Positions 1 to 11,252 of a DNA stretch of 64,000 bases are shown piece by piece. Below the pieces are notes generated by a model. It did not search any database, was not told the DNA's origin, and saw only the letters and a program-made list of their open reading frames with translations. This DNA comes from Sinonovacula constricta (lineage: Eukaryota; Mollusca; Bivalvia; Cardiida; Solecurtidae), in the NCBI GenBank assembly GCA_007844125.1, contig CM017559.1, positions 34,067,363 through 34,131,362 of the forward strand, in the 5' to 3' direction. Position numbers and translations under genes: made by a program. Each line of letters starts with the position of its first letter. The stretch's first letter is position 1.

Positions 1-326
1 GTATTTTTTACTTAAAATTGAATAGCAGCTAACAAGTGGGATTTTGTTACATGTTTATATATTTTTTTATTGCTTTATAATATTTTTATTTTCAAATCAA
101 CAAAAGCAAGAAATGGCATTGCTTAGGGTCCCATCCTTTTTGTAAAGGTTTTATTCGAAGGTAATGCGTTTCTTATTTCTAGGGCTTCTGGTTAAAAGAT
201 TTCATGCTAAGGCCAGAATGTCGTTATTTGATGTAAAACTAATTTTAAGCTCCTCCTCAGTGCCACATTTGCATCAGCATTTGTAGACCTTTCCCTTTAT
301 GATCCATTTCTTGATAACTGTCAAAG

Positions 327-566
327 AGCTCCTGTGGCGTGGTGGTAGAGTCGCCAATTTGTATCTCCTTCAACTGCTTAGCCTTTCACTGTGTGAGTTC
401 GAGTCCCATTCAAGGCAAAGGACTTAATGTGAGGTCTTCAAGCTGACTTGCGCTGCGCTGGAGGTTCTACCCAGACATTTGTCTGGGGTGTTCCACTACC
501 AAAAAGCTGGGCGTTGCTATAATGATCATAAATGGTCGCTGAAATGTTTTTCAAAAACAAAAAAAC
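327..566 (+). repeat. tRNA-derived SINE, family A
   Basis: Has an A-box-like TGGCGTGGTGGTAGAG and a B-box-like GTGAGTTCGAGTCCC, then a non-tRNA body (GGACTTAATGTGAGGTCTTC, then GTCTGGGGTGTTCC) and an A-rich tail. The same arrangement recurs at 2419, 13837, 19034 and 59239 on the plus strand and in reverse at 39340 and 56025. No TSD was confirmed for this copy. Confidence 0.8.
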
Positions 567-2418
567 ATTAGAATACTTTTAACCTTTGAAAGGGGAACTT
601 ATATTTCAGTAAGGCTGGTAGGTCAAAAATAATTTTGGCACAGTTAAGATTTAGAGAAGTGAAACAAGCATTCTATTGACAGCTCATGTTAATTTACAGT
701 ATACCAAAGAATGTTTTTTTATGTACATGTAATCCTTCCTATTTATTTTGGTTTCTGTTAGACTGCAAAACAAAGGGCTAACTTTTTACTTAAAACAGAT
801 ATTACGAAATTATGAACACAATTTTGTTATCCATTTGTTGTAAAAATTGCTGATATTTGCTTAATTACTCAAGGGTATACCCTCTGTAGTAAAGAAACAT
901 AACTGTTAAATTTATTTAAAAATGACAAATAATTAATTTTTCTTTTATAAAAAAAATGGTTGACTTTTCATAAGATTTATGTTATTATTACTTATATTTT
1001 CAAAGGAACACATTTTCATATTTGATTATTGAATAAAGGAGAACTGTACAGATAGTAAATAAAGTTGTTTTTACCAAAATAGATGTACTTTTAAAGACAC
1101 ATCATTTAGTGTTTCATCAATACAGAAATGAAACTGTAATTTATATGCCATCATTACGTAAGTCATGTATAGAACATTTAAAAAGCTTTTCAATATACAA
1201 AGAAGGTATATAAATTATGGTGTTATCTTTTGTCCAATATTTCCTAAACAATAATTATATTATTGTTAAAAACATTCTTTTTAGACTAGGAAAACATATA
1301 ATAATTCTGCTCAGTTATATTTTTTTCTTACCTCTACTAACAAAGTTACTTTTAAGAATTAGAATGAAGTAAGTTTTATAAAAGTTCTCTAACCTGCTTA
1401 CACATAAATGAAGTTACTATGGTGATGGGTTTGTTTCTCTTGCATTGGTGCATATTTTCTATAAACCTATATATATATATATATAAGCTTAGAGTCTTCC
1501 TAGTTACATAATTTTGAATGCTAGGCACTTAGATATGAATTCATAAATACTGTTGTAATAGTATGACAATAAGTCAATATTCTTAGAGACAGGCTACCCA
1601 ACCAAAATGTGATTTTTTTTTAATAGAATCGTCACTAAACATGTTACCCTGCATGCTCCGATCCTTAATAAAAAGCCGCGGGGTATATTCTGCAAAATAC
1701 GGTATATGCACATATCAATATGGAAAATGTATTTATATACAAATTATGTATCCCAGATCTTTTAGCAACATTTAATTCCAACTGCTTCCATTTATTACAG
1801 TTTTTAACTCTGGCAGCCAAGCGAGTGCACGATGAAATGTATTTACCCAAGATCCTCTTGTTTGCAGCTGTAAGTCACATGACTCTTATCACATGACCTT
1901 GAGTGTCACATGACCTTGAGGTCAAATGGCTGTTGTCAAGGAAACCCAGCTTACAGTTCTTGTTGCCAGGCAGCCCAATATGTGCCTGACCAGTGATTGT
2001 TGATGATGCTGATTGTCTCGTCTCTTTTTTACTTTTCTTCTTTTACCTGAATTGGTTTATCCCCTTGTTGAGCAATGCCGAAATGAATATTGGTGAAATA
2101 AAGTTTTTTTATCACTGAGATAATTTTTGTGGTTCATTTACTAGAAAGTACTTTCAATTTAGAAAAAAAATGTAATCTATATTCACAAATGCTTTTCTTA
2201 ATATATAGATTACATTGATTGACCAATTAGCCAATATTTATCTTGGTAAAATACAAATGAATAAAATAGCTCTGTCTGACTGCTTATTGCTTTCTTCAGT
2301 AAAGACTTCAATAATATCTTCATGATGATCATGTTTTACAAAACTGCTTCCTCAAAAACTACTACTTATTACTTCAAACAACCAGCTTTTTACACTTTTG
2401 ACAGTAGCAATTTCAAGG

Positions 2419-2668
2419 TCTTCCATTGCGTAGCGGTAGATTTGCTGACTTGTAACTTCTCTGACTGCTTGGCCTTTCACTGTGTGGGTTCGAGTCCGAT
2501 TTCGGGCGAAGGACTTAATGTAAGAAGGTCTTCCAGCTGATTTGCAGTGCGCTGGAGGTTCTACCCAGATATTTGTCTGGGGTCTTCCTCCTCCAAAAAG
2601 CTGATTGTTGCTATAATGGTCATAAGTGGTCGCTGCAATGTATTTCAAGAACAAAAAAAAACAAAATA
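2419..2668 (+). repeat. tRNA-derived SINE, family A
   Basis: Carries a decayed A box (TTGCGTAGCGGTAGATTTGC), a good B box (GGGTTCGAGTCCG), the family body including CTGGAGGTTCTACCCAGA, and an A-rich tail at 2652-2668. Open frames on both strands across this span are by-products of the repeat. Confidence 0.8.
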
Positions 2669-3327
2669 GCTTAGCCGATTCATAAATCTTTTTTTAACTG
2701 TTGCCTTGGACATAGCTGTCCTAGATCCTGTATATTCATTATAGCATAGCTCAACATGAGTAAGCCATTTTTCAACATGTACATGTATTTAGCCCTGCCT
2801 TTCCCTCGGCAAAAAGATGAAATATGTCTTAACACAGTCATTGACACTTGATAAGAATGGATAAAAAAATATGGGGAAAAAAATCTGAAGTTTTTTTTTA
2901 ACACTTCTCTTGTTTTTTGCAAAAAAAGGACTGCAAATATTTTATTGCACAGATAGTCAAACTTTCAAAGCCATGATTTGCTTTTGGCAATGGGTTTCTT
3001 CAAAATCCTCTCAGAACTTAATTCGGCCCTTCATTTGCTTCAGATCATTATAAAGTTCTTTAAACAAAATCTTCTTAATCTACCCTTCAAAAAAGTGTTG
3101 ATTACTGGTTTTTAGGCAAATGAAAACGGATGGTCTAAATAGCAAATTCAGCATTTTGACCATTTCTTTTCAAATCACAATTTCTTTACCTTTTTTGCAT
3201 TTATAGCCCATTACAGTCACATGTCTGTCTGCGTCTGTTCCTGATGTTTGTTTGTACACTCGTAAGTGTCTCGCCTTCCCACCGTAACTCTATGCTTAAC
3301 TTCAGTATCCATGGCAACTGTTTTCAG

Positions 3328-3429
3328 CTTTTACCCCTACCGGGCAGTGCCCAAGCGAAGATAGAAGACGTGTCGCGTCTGTTCCTGAACCACGTGAGCC
3401 AAATGCCCATGAACGTGCCCATGATTCAG
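3328..3429 (+). CDS. unc-13: unc-13 exon (34 codons, possibly cassette)
   Basis: Flanked by TTTTCAG on the left and CAG|GTGGTA on the right. Phase 0 at both ends, so it can be included or skipped without a frame change. It encodes a 34-residue segment beginning [20 protein letters not shown] and ending PMIQ. In vertebrate Munc13-1 the equivalent position, just before the TPKQCA block, is a variable linker, and I see no clear residue match to it. The call rests on position, open frame, splice sites and codon quality. Confidence 0.6.
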
Positions 3430-6400
3430 GTGGTACTTCACAACCCTCAGTGTGCTTTTACTGCCATCATTGTCTTTGTTAACCCCTTGTTTACAATTAT
3501 TGCTACACCTAGGCTTGAAACTTTCCCAATGCACAGTTGGGGCTCCTGTTACCGAACAGTTTGAGATGCTGACTTTTCAGCTCCAGACGGCCTGGGTTAT
3601 AGTACCGTTTGAGGTGAGAACTTTAATGTGGGAAGGTTTGTCAGCTGACATGCAGTGTGCAAGTAGTTCTACCTTGACAATCTGAAGTCTTCCTTCACCA
3701 TCTGGACATCTTTATTATGACTGTAATTGTGCAGGTGTGATGTAACAAAAACAAACACACTATCTTTTTGGTATAAACACAAACCTTTCATTTTACATAT
3801 GATTTAAGCTTCGAGTTCTTAAAAGTCCAGTGACTTCAGCGAAAGAACTTAATCTTGTGCAAGGGAAAGTTTTGAAAGCATACAAAGATATTTGTATTAT
3901 GTCTGTTGTGTTTACAATTTAATTATGTATTTTTAGGGAAGCTGATTGCAAGAATAGATTGTCATATTTGCATTTGGCAAAGTCATTATGCCTGTACTAG
4001 TTTGCAAACTAACTGGGAATGATTAAAGGATTTAAAACTTGGTCTTTTTACCAAGATAATTATAACAATAAGGTAATCAAGTTGGTATTAATATATTTAC
4101 ATTTAGCTCCACTTTTTTTAAGACATGCTGGTATCGACAATCGGCATTATTTAGTATTTTTGTTTAGGTCTGGCACAGAGAAAAATGAAGCATGATGTTA
4201 ACTGACAGCCATTGTAAAAAGTATATATTTATAACCCCCAAAAGTTTGGGGTTGTGGGGGGCACATTGAAGTCAGGTTGTCCACCCATCAATCAATATTT
4301 TTTATATTATTTTTTGGCTTATTACCTCATGAATTTTGGTAGAGCGTCGGTTTGCAGATCAGGAGGTCGTGGGTTCAAACCCCGGCCAAGTCAAACCAAA
4401 GACTTTAAAGCTGGTAGTAGTGGCTCCTCTCATAATGCTCAGTGCTAAGGGGACAGCATAATGCCTGACTCGTCGGTGTCAGTATAATGGACAGGCTGGG
4501 TTTAGTCCCTGGGCAGCTCATAAAGGGCCCTGCGCTATAATGAGAGAAATGTCGCTGCACAGTATTGGCAGAAAGGCTGGCAAATCCCATCCCATCCCTC
4601 ATGAACTTGAATAATTACAACTTAGTTTGAACTTGTCTTCTATTTCCATCTTGCTACACTGATATTATAACCAGCAAAGAATTAAAAGTAAACACTAATA
4701 AATGAATGTACAATTTTTATGTCTTGCAATTGGCTTGCTGTTTGTTTGCCGTGTATTTTTAATGTTGTGCTACACTTATAATACCTGTAAGTTCAACTTT
4801 ATTTACTTTAACTTGATACATTTATCACCTGGTTTTCAGGCCAACATATTTTTTAAAAACTGAAATTTGCTGAACCAAAAAAAAAAAAAAAAATGCAGCA
4901 AATTTATTTTAAAGCAACTTGGTCACAGTTAAGTCAAATTTGCATTCTGGACAAAAGATTGTGTGATCGTGCTGTTCTTCAAAAGATTGGATGAGTTTTT
5001 TTAAGTTGGCAGGATGAGGAACCTAGTATGCTCACCAACCTAATATGGATAGGCTTAACAACCTATTACTGGTAGGCTCAACAACCTATTAGGCTCAACA
5101 TTTTAGTACTGGTAGGCTCAACAATGTAGTATGCTCAACAACCTAGTACTGGTGGGCTCAATAACTGAGTAGGCTCAACAAACTAGTACTTGTCGGCTCA
5201 ACAACCTATTACTGTTAGGCTCAACAACTCAACATGCTAGTACTAGTAGGCTCAAAAACCTAGTACTGGTAGGCTCAACAACATAGTATGCTCAATAACC
5301 TAGTATGCTCAACAACCTAGAACTGGTAGGCTCAACAATTTAGTTTGCTTAACAGCCTAGAACCTGTAGTCTCAACAACTTTACATGCTCAACTACCTAG
5401 TAATGGTAGCCTCAACAACCTAGTACTGATAGGCTCAACAAACTAGTATATCTCCCAACTGCACATTTGCAAATATATATGCTTGGTCTATAAGTCGATC
5501 ATAAACAATGTCCTGATAGGCTCATTACGGACGCAGTAATGAAAAGAAAATCTATATGTCACGACCAAGTTGCTTTAAGGTAACTGTCCTTCAGAGAATT
5601 ATTTGTACCTCTGTAGATAAATATGGCTTTAAAATGAAATGGTGGTTTGAAAAATTTATCAGATGACATTTTTGAAACTTCAGTGTTTAATGTTCAAGAT
5701 ATCTATGAATTTATAGTAATTTTTGTTAGATTTATTTTTTTAGTCAAATATTGTTGCTAATGATTTTTTAGATTTTTTTATAACTGAAGATAATGGCTAA
5801 ATAAGGCCTATTGTATAAAATTATAATAAAGCCTTATATTATGTACTTATAAGGGTAGTAATGGAATTTAGGACATATTTATATTGTGTATCACATTTGT
5901 ATTAATATGAATCCATTAAAGGTCCTGTCACTGTTTTGTTTTAAAGAATTGTACAAAAAGTTACTTTTCAACTATAAGTAATACAGAAGATTTTTATTGT
6001 GAACAAAAACTTAATGGAGGACCTTTAATTTTAATTTAGAGGCATGACTGTTATTTTATACTAAGTTTAAAAGTCTATAACTTAGCTATAATAACTTGTT
6101 ACTGACAATTACAAACTACATAGTTTATGTTACTGACAATTACAAATTACATAGCTTTTGTTACTAATAATTACAAACCAGGTAGCTAATGTTACTTACA
6201 ATTGCAAATTACATAGCTTATGTTACTGACAATTACAAACCACATAGCTTATTATTTACATTATGATTTACTTACTAGAAAATAGTATTTATTTACTATT
6301 TTAATTGTTTATTGTAGCATGTTTTGATTATGTATATTGCATCTTGACTATAATATTTTGTTGTATATTACCATCTTTGCTTTTTTGTAAAATATTTATT

Positions 6401-9400
6401 TAACCCATTATTCTTTCAGGTGATATATTTTTGGAAGCATTGCATTTTACATCTTTATAAACCATTCACAATCATATATTCCATTTTATGCCTTTACAAA
6501 CCATTCACAATCATATTCCATTTTACATCTTTATAAACCATTCACAATCATATTCCATTTTACATCTTTATAAACCATTCACAATCATATTCCATTTTAC
6601 ATCTTTATAAACCATTCACAATCATATTCCATTTTATATCTTTATAAACCATTCACAATCATATTCCATTTTATGCCTTTACAAACCATTCACAATCATA
6701 TTCCATTTTACATCTTTATAAACCATTCACAATCATATTCCATTTTATGCCTTTATAAACCATTCACAATCATGTTCCATTTTAAGCATTTATAAACCAG
6801 TCACAATCACTTGCAGAATCTGCATAACTAAGGGTTTATGTGTAGACTGATTCAGCTGTAAATCTATTATTACAAGTTAAACATACATTTATTAAAATCC
6901 TTTTATCTCTTTTAAAGAAACACAACACAGTCAAGTCAATTTTCAAAATTATAGATGAACTATGAATGAATGGGTTAAACACTTAAATTTTCCTCTAATA
7001 CCCAAAGGACAATACAAGTTAATGATATTTAATCTTTAATTGCTTGGAATAAAAACAATGTTACTTTTGTAATTGTGTTTAATAGAACATGCCTTAGTAA
7101 TGTGAATAAGTAACTGCGTTTAAAAGAAAACATTAATTTCTTACTTACTTTTTGACCTTCCTGTATGTATGTTCATGTTTTCTTATCAGGATATGTCCAA
7201 AGAAGCAGAGAAGAATCTCACGCCCAAACAATGTGCCGTGCTTGACCTTGCGCTGGAATCCATCAAGCTTTACTTCCATGCTGGTGGGCAGGGCCTGAAG
7301 AAAGGCTTTCTGGACAAGAGCTCGGAGCTTCAATCTCTTCGCTATGCCCTGTCACTGTACACCCAGACGACTGATACGCTCATCAAGACATTTGTGAGTA
7401 CCCAGACGTCACAAGATCAGCCGAGTTCGACAGATGCGGTGGGAGAGGTCTCCATCCAGGTGGACCTGTTCACACACCCTGGAACTGGGGAGCATAAAGT
7501 CACAGTCAAAGGTGAGTGTATATATGCATATCTTACCTTCTGCAAAATGCAGCTTCATGATTGGTCACTATTAGTCACATGATCATTGGATATTTCTGTG
7601 ATTGGTCAGTATTGGTCACATGATCATGAGATTATTCCATACATCCCTTGCATTTTTTTGACATGCCCCGCAATCTTTTGTAACTGTATTATCTTCAAAT
7701 AACCACATTATTGGTTTTCATGTTTTTTTGTAATTGGAATTACTTACTGATAATGGTGTTGCTCTTCTTGCTCTTGTGTGAGGGGTTCATACACCCACTG
7801 CAACATCTTTCTGTTGTGTGATAGGTTCATACACCCACTGCAACATCTTTCTGTTGTGTGAGGGGTTCATACACCCACTTCAACATCTTTCTGGTGTGTG
7901 AGAGGTTCATACACCCACTGCAACTTCTTGCTCTTGTCTGAGGGGTTCATACACCCACTGCAACATCTTTCTGTTGTGTGAGGGGTTCTTTCACCCACTG
8001 CAACATCTTTGTGTTGTGTGAGGGGTTCATACACCCACTTCAACATCTGTTGTGTGAGGGGTTCATTCACCCACTGCAACATCTTCCTCTTGTGTGATGG
8101 GTTCATACACCCACTGCAACATCTTTCTGTTGTGTGAGGGGTTCATACACCCACTTCAACATCTTTCTTTTGTGTGAGAGGTTCATACACCCACTGCAAC
8201 TTCTTGCTCTTGTGTGAGGGATTCATACACCCACTGCAACATCTTTCTGTTGTGTGAGGGGTTCTTTCACCCACTGCAACATCTTTGTGTTGTGTGAGGG
8301 GTTCATACACCCACTTCAACATCTTTCTGTTGTGTGAGGGGTTCATTCACCCACTGCAACATCTTCCTCTTGTGTGATGGGTTCATACACCCACTGTAAC
8401 TTCTTGCTCTTGTGCAAGGTTTTCTACTCCCACTGCAAATTCTTACTCTTGTGTGAGGACTTCATACACCCACTGTAACTTCTTGCTCTTGTGCGAGGTT
8501 TCGTACACCCATTGCAACTTCTTACTCTTGTGGGAGGACTTTATACACCCACTGCAACATCTTTCTGTTGTGTGAGGGGTTCATACACCCACTTCAACAT
8601 CTTTCTGGTGTGTGAGAGGTTCATACACCCACTGCAACTTCTTGCTCTTGTGTGAGGGGTTCATACACCCACTGCAACATCTTTCTGTTGTGTGAGGGGT
8701 TCTTTCACCCACTGCAACATCTTTGTGTTGTGTGAGGGGTTCATACACCCACTTCAACATCTGTTGTGTGAGGGGTTCATTCACCCACTGCAACATCTTC
8801 CTCTTGTGTGATGGGTTCATACACCCACTGCAACATCTTTCTGTTGTGTGAGGGGTTCATACACCCACTTCAACATCTTTCTTTTGTGTGAGAGGTTCAT
8901 ACACCCACTGCAACTTCTTGCTCTTGTGTGAGGGATTCATACACCCACTGCAACATCTTTCTGTTGTGTGAGGGGTTCTTTCACCCACTGCAACATCTTT
9001 GTGTTGTGTGAGGGGTTCATACACCCACTTCAACATCTTTCTGTTGTGTGAGGGGTTCATTCACCCACTGCAACATCTTCCTCTTGTGTGATGGGTTCAT
9101 ACACCCACTGTAACTTCTTGCTCTTGTGCAAGGTTTTCTACTCCCACTGCAAATTCTTACTCTTGTGTGAGGACTTCATACACCCACTGTAACTTCTTGC
9201 TCTTGTGCGAGGTTTCGTACACCCATTGCAACTTCTTACTCTTGTGGGAGGACTTTATACACCCACTGTAACTTCTTGCTCTTGTGTGAGGACTTCATAC
9301 TCCCACTGCAAATTCTTACTCTTGTGTGAGGACTTAATACACCCACTGTAACTTCTTGCTCTTGTAGAAGGGGTCATAAACCCACTGTAAGTGTTTGCAA

Positions 9401-11252
9401 TTTGAGGTTTGTTTGAACTGATACCGCAAAACTACAAACAGTTATCTGGATTAGGTAGGATAAATTGACCATAACTGTAATATGAACCTACTTTACCCTA
9501 AAAGTGAAATTTGTATTGTGGAGGTCTGTAGTCATGGACATGTCATCAGATATCAAATATGTAGAGTATGGTATCTATTGCTAAAAAACTAGTATGTGTT
9601 TGTAAGATCCATAGTTAGTCATGGTAGCTGAAGTTTCTTTACTTAACAAGCATGTACACTTTCTTTTTTTTCTCTTAATTGAAAAAACCTAAGATAAACA
9701 GAACCAAAATAGTGCATGAAACTGCATTTCTGTTCTGCAAATTGTATATTGTTTTGTTTTGCATACGATTTTGTTTTGCTTTGTTAGTTGTATACATTTT
9801 AATATTATTCTGATCAAAATTATTCTGTATTAATCACTCTTCAATGTTACAGTGGTGGCAGCAAACGACTTGAAGTGGCAGACGACAGGCATGTTCAGAC
9901 CATTTGTGGAGATCAACATGATTGGTCCACATATGAGTGACAAGAAAAGGAAACACTCCACTAAATCCAAGAGCAACAACTGGTCTCCAAAATTCAATGA
10001 AACATTCCATTTGTAAGTTAAGCTAGCTCTAAACCCATTTAGCACAAATTGATCAGACCTAGGCATATAGTGTAGATCCACCTCAGGAAGCACCCAGTGG
10101 GAGCAGTCTAATCAGGAACTGCACTTTTTGCTGTAAAGTCTTTTAGTACATGTTGCTGTTCTTGTTAGCCAATGAGTCAGATATGTTTGACATGGTCACT
10201 GATAGTTGGTTATTAAACTGACTTGGTCACAGATAGTTGGTTATTAAACTGACTTGGTCACTGATGGTTGGTTATTAAACTGACTTGGTTACAGATAATT
10301 GGTTATTAAACTGACATGGTCACGGATGGTTGGTTTTTTATACCTGACATGGTCACTGATGGTTGGTTTTTATAATACAATACAACACCTTATTTTGAGG
10401 CTATATACATGCAGGATTTGTGTTGTCTTGAGGTTGGCAGAATCAATATTGTTGGGATTATTTTTTTTTATAATTAAACAACAACAACCTAGCATGTCGT
10501 AAATGTGGTTATATTATAAACACAAACAGAAAGATGAGAGACTTGATAGTCATGATAAAAAAAATATGTTTGAAAATCACCGGACCTCTTAACACAATCA
10601 GTAGAGCATCAGCTTCAGGTCAGGAGGCCCCAGGTTCAAAACCCAGGTTGCGACATACCAAAGTTGTTGAAAATGGTAGTAGTTGCTAACACTCAAACAC
10701 ATAAAAACACATAAAAGGGTAGTTCCACGACTTGATGGCCCAGTGTCAGAATAATGTGCATGCCAGGTGTTCTCGGCATGCTATATCTGCTGCAAGTGAC
10801 CACCATCTCAAGATTACTGAAATACTGTTGGTGGGACGATAAAGCCAATAAATAAGCATTTTTGACATTCAATTAGCTTTCCAGCATTGAGAAAGTGGAG
10901 CCTATTCTATTTATAAATTACTAGGATTCATCCTTTTAAAATCACTCATTTCAGTATCCTTGGAAACGAGGATGAACCCAACTCATATGAACTACACATC
11001 TGTGTGAAGGACTACTGCTTTGCTCGGGAAGACCGTCTTATTGGCATGTCTGTCATGCAACTGCGTGATATCGCTGAGCAGGGAAGCTGCGCATGCTGGT
11101 GCTCTCTTGGAAAGCGTGTCCATCTTGACGAAACCGGCTGGACGATCCTCCGTATTCTTTCTCAGAGAACCAATGACGAGGTAGCGAAAGAATTTGTGAA
11201 ACTGAAGTCAGAGGTGCGCCACCTGGAGGAACATATGATGCAGAAACACTGA
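3328..11252 (+). CDS. unc-13: unc-13/Munc13 C-terminal part, four exons (gene continues to the left)
   Basis: Joined from 3328-3429, 7190-7511, 9853-10012 and 10955-11252; phases agree across every junction and the frame ends in TGA at 11252. Visible blocks: [11 protein letters not shown] and [16 protein letters not shown] from the end of the MUN/MHD2 region, [19 protein letters not shown] and [20 protein letters not shown] from the C-terminal C2C domain, and the terminal [20 protein letters not shown]. These blocks match animal Munc13 proteins closely (family knowledge). Munc13 is a presynaptic protein that opens syntaxin and primes vesicles for SNARE-mediated release; C2C is not a canonical calcium sensor and contributes to vesicle-membrane bridging. 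Introns are 3760, 2341 and 942 bp. The 5' part of the gene is outside the window. Confidence 0.95.
4330..4604 (+). repeat. tRNA-derived SINE, family C
   Basis: tRNA-like head with GGTAGAGCGTCGGTTTGCAG and GGGTTCAAACCCCGGCC, then a body (CAAACCAAAGACTTTAAAGC) that recurs in reverse at 27286, 35880, 38722 and 49835. The body ends near ATCCCATCCCATCCC at 4585-4600. Lies in an unc-13 intron. Confidence 0.8.
4909..5578. mobile_element. Inverted-repeat-bounded element carrying a minisatellite
   Basis: A 16-bp sequence TTAAAGCAACTTGGTC at 4909-4924 is repeated exactly in reverse complement at 5563-5578. The intervening 638 bp is mostly the tandem array described in the next entry. Bivalve genomes are known to contain non-autonomous elements with internal tandem repeats; this copy has the same plan. 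No coding capacity is seen. Confidence 0.65.
5018..5452. repeat. Minisatellite, unit about 23 bp
   Basis: Irregular tandem copies of a unit like TAGGCTCAACAACCTAGTAC plus three bases, with shorter variant units in between; roughly twenty copies. It is contained between the inverted 16-mers at 4909 and 5578. Confidence 0.9.
6090..6250. repeat. Minisatellite, unit about 31 bp
   Basis: About five diverged copies of a unit beginning TGTTACTGACAATTACAAAT and ending TTACATAGCTT. Located in the same unc-13 intron as the 23-bp and 37-bp arrays but unrelated in sequence. Confidence 0.85.
6437..6812. repeat. Minisatellite, unit 37 bp
   Basis: About nine to ten copies of a unit reading ATTCCATTTTACATCTTTAT followed by AAACCATTCACAATCAT. 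Most inner copies are almost identical; a TATGCCTTTAC variant recurs at intervals, which suggests multi-unit duplication. Outer copies are more diverged. Confidence 0.9.
7190..7511 (+). CDS. unc-13: unc-13 exon, end of MUN/MHD2 and start of C2C
   Basis: The acceptor TTCTTATCAG ends at 7189 and the donor AAAG|GTGAGT starts at 7512. It starts in phase 0 with Asp-Met-Ser-Lys and ends with one leftover base. It encodes the highly conserved run from [11 protein letters not shown] through [30 protein letters not shown], then a short polar linker and the first C2C strands ([15 protein letters not shown]). Confidence 0.95.
7775..9390. repeat. Large 40-bp minisatellite with a 714-bp higher-order duplication
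   Basis: About forty tandem copies of a unit such as TTCATACACCCACTGCAACA followed by TCTTTCTGTTGTGTGAGGGG. The block at about 7840-8555 is repeated nearly unchanged at about 8555-9270; matching sub-variants are offset by exactly 714 bp. Reverse-strand open frames of 67-79 codons in it (7867, 8143, 8581, 8857) reflect the repeat and are not genes. Lies in the 2.3-kb unc-13 intron between the MUN and C2C exons. Confidence 0.95.
9853..10012 (+). CDS. unc-13: unc-13 exon, C2C domain core
   Basis: Acceptor GTTACAG ends at 9852 and donor TT|GTAAGT starts at 10013. Encodes [31 protein letters not shown] and [14 protein letters not shown]: the central beta strands of the C2C domain, very close to animal Munc13. 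Enters after one base of a split codon and leaves after two. Confidence 0.95.
10190..10372. repeat. Minisatellite, unit about 31 bp
   Basis: About six copies of a unit like TGACTTGGTCACTGATAGTT followed by GGTTATTAAAC, becoming diverged toward the right end. In the last unc-13 intron but one repeat away from the C2C exon end at 10012. Confidence 0.9.
10581..10855 (+). repeat. tRNA-derived SINE, family B (old copy)
   Basis: Plus-oriented, diverged copy: GGACCTCTTAACACAATCAG and AGTAGAGCATCAGCTTCAGG as tRNA head, then GCGACATACCAAAGTTGTTG and the tail block TGTTGGTGGGACGATAAAGC. Other copies (36630, 43160, 48281, 59451) are in reverse. Sits in the 942-bp terminal unc-13 intron. Confidence 0.75.
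10955..11252 (+). CDS. unc-13: unc-13 terminal exon
   Basis: Acceptor CATTTCAG ends at 10954. The first base completes the split Phe codon. Encodes the last C2C strands ([20 protein letters not shown] and following) and the conserved C-terminal helix, [20 protein letters not shown], ending in Gln-Lys-His and TGA at 11250-11252. Confidence 0.95.

Larger units (their letters stand above)
1..3327. other. Upstream part of window, probably unc-13 intron
   Basis: No exon could be supported here. Apart from two SINE-A copies (listed separately) it is AT-rich single-copy-looking DNA. At about 1879-1925 there are close repeats of a CACATGACCTTGAG-like string, which combines an E-box-like CACATG with a TGACCTTGA nuclear-receptor-type half site. 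The acceptor at 3326-3327 shows that earlier unc-13 exons must lie further left, so this stretch is most simply intron. Confidence 0.45.

Noticed and set aside
4254..4602. Frames on both strands in SINE-C and similar frames at 36033, 38659 and 59644
   Set aside because: They follow SINE sequence and recur with each copy.
7867..9060. Four reverse-strand frames with repeated proline/lysine-rich units
   Set aside because: They arise from the 40-bp minisatellite, whose unit is not a multiple of three, and lie in an unc-13 intron on the opposite strand.
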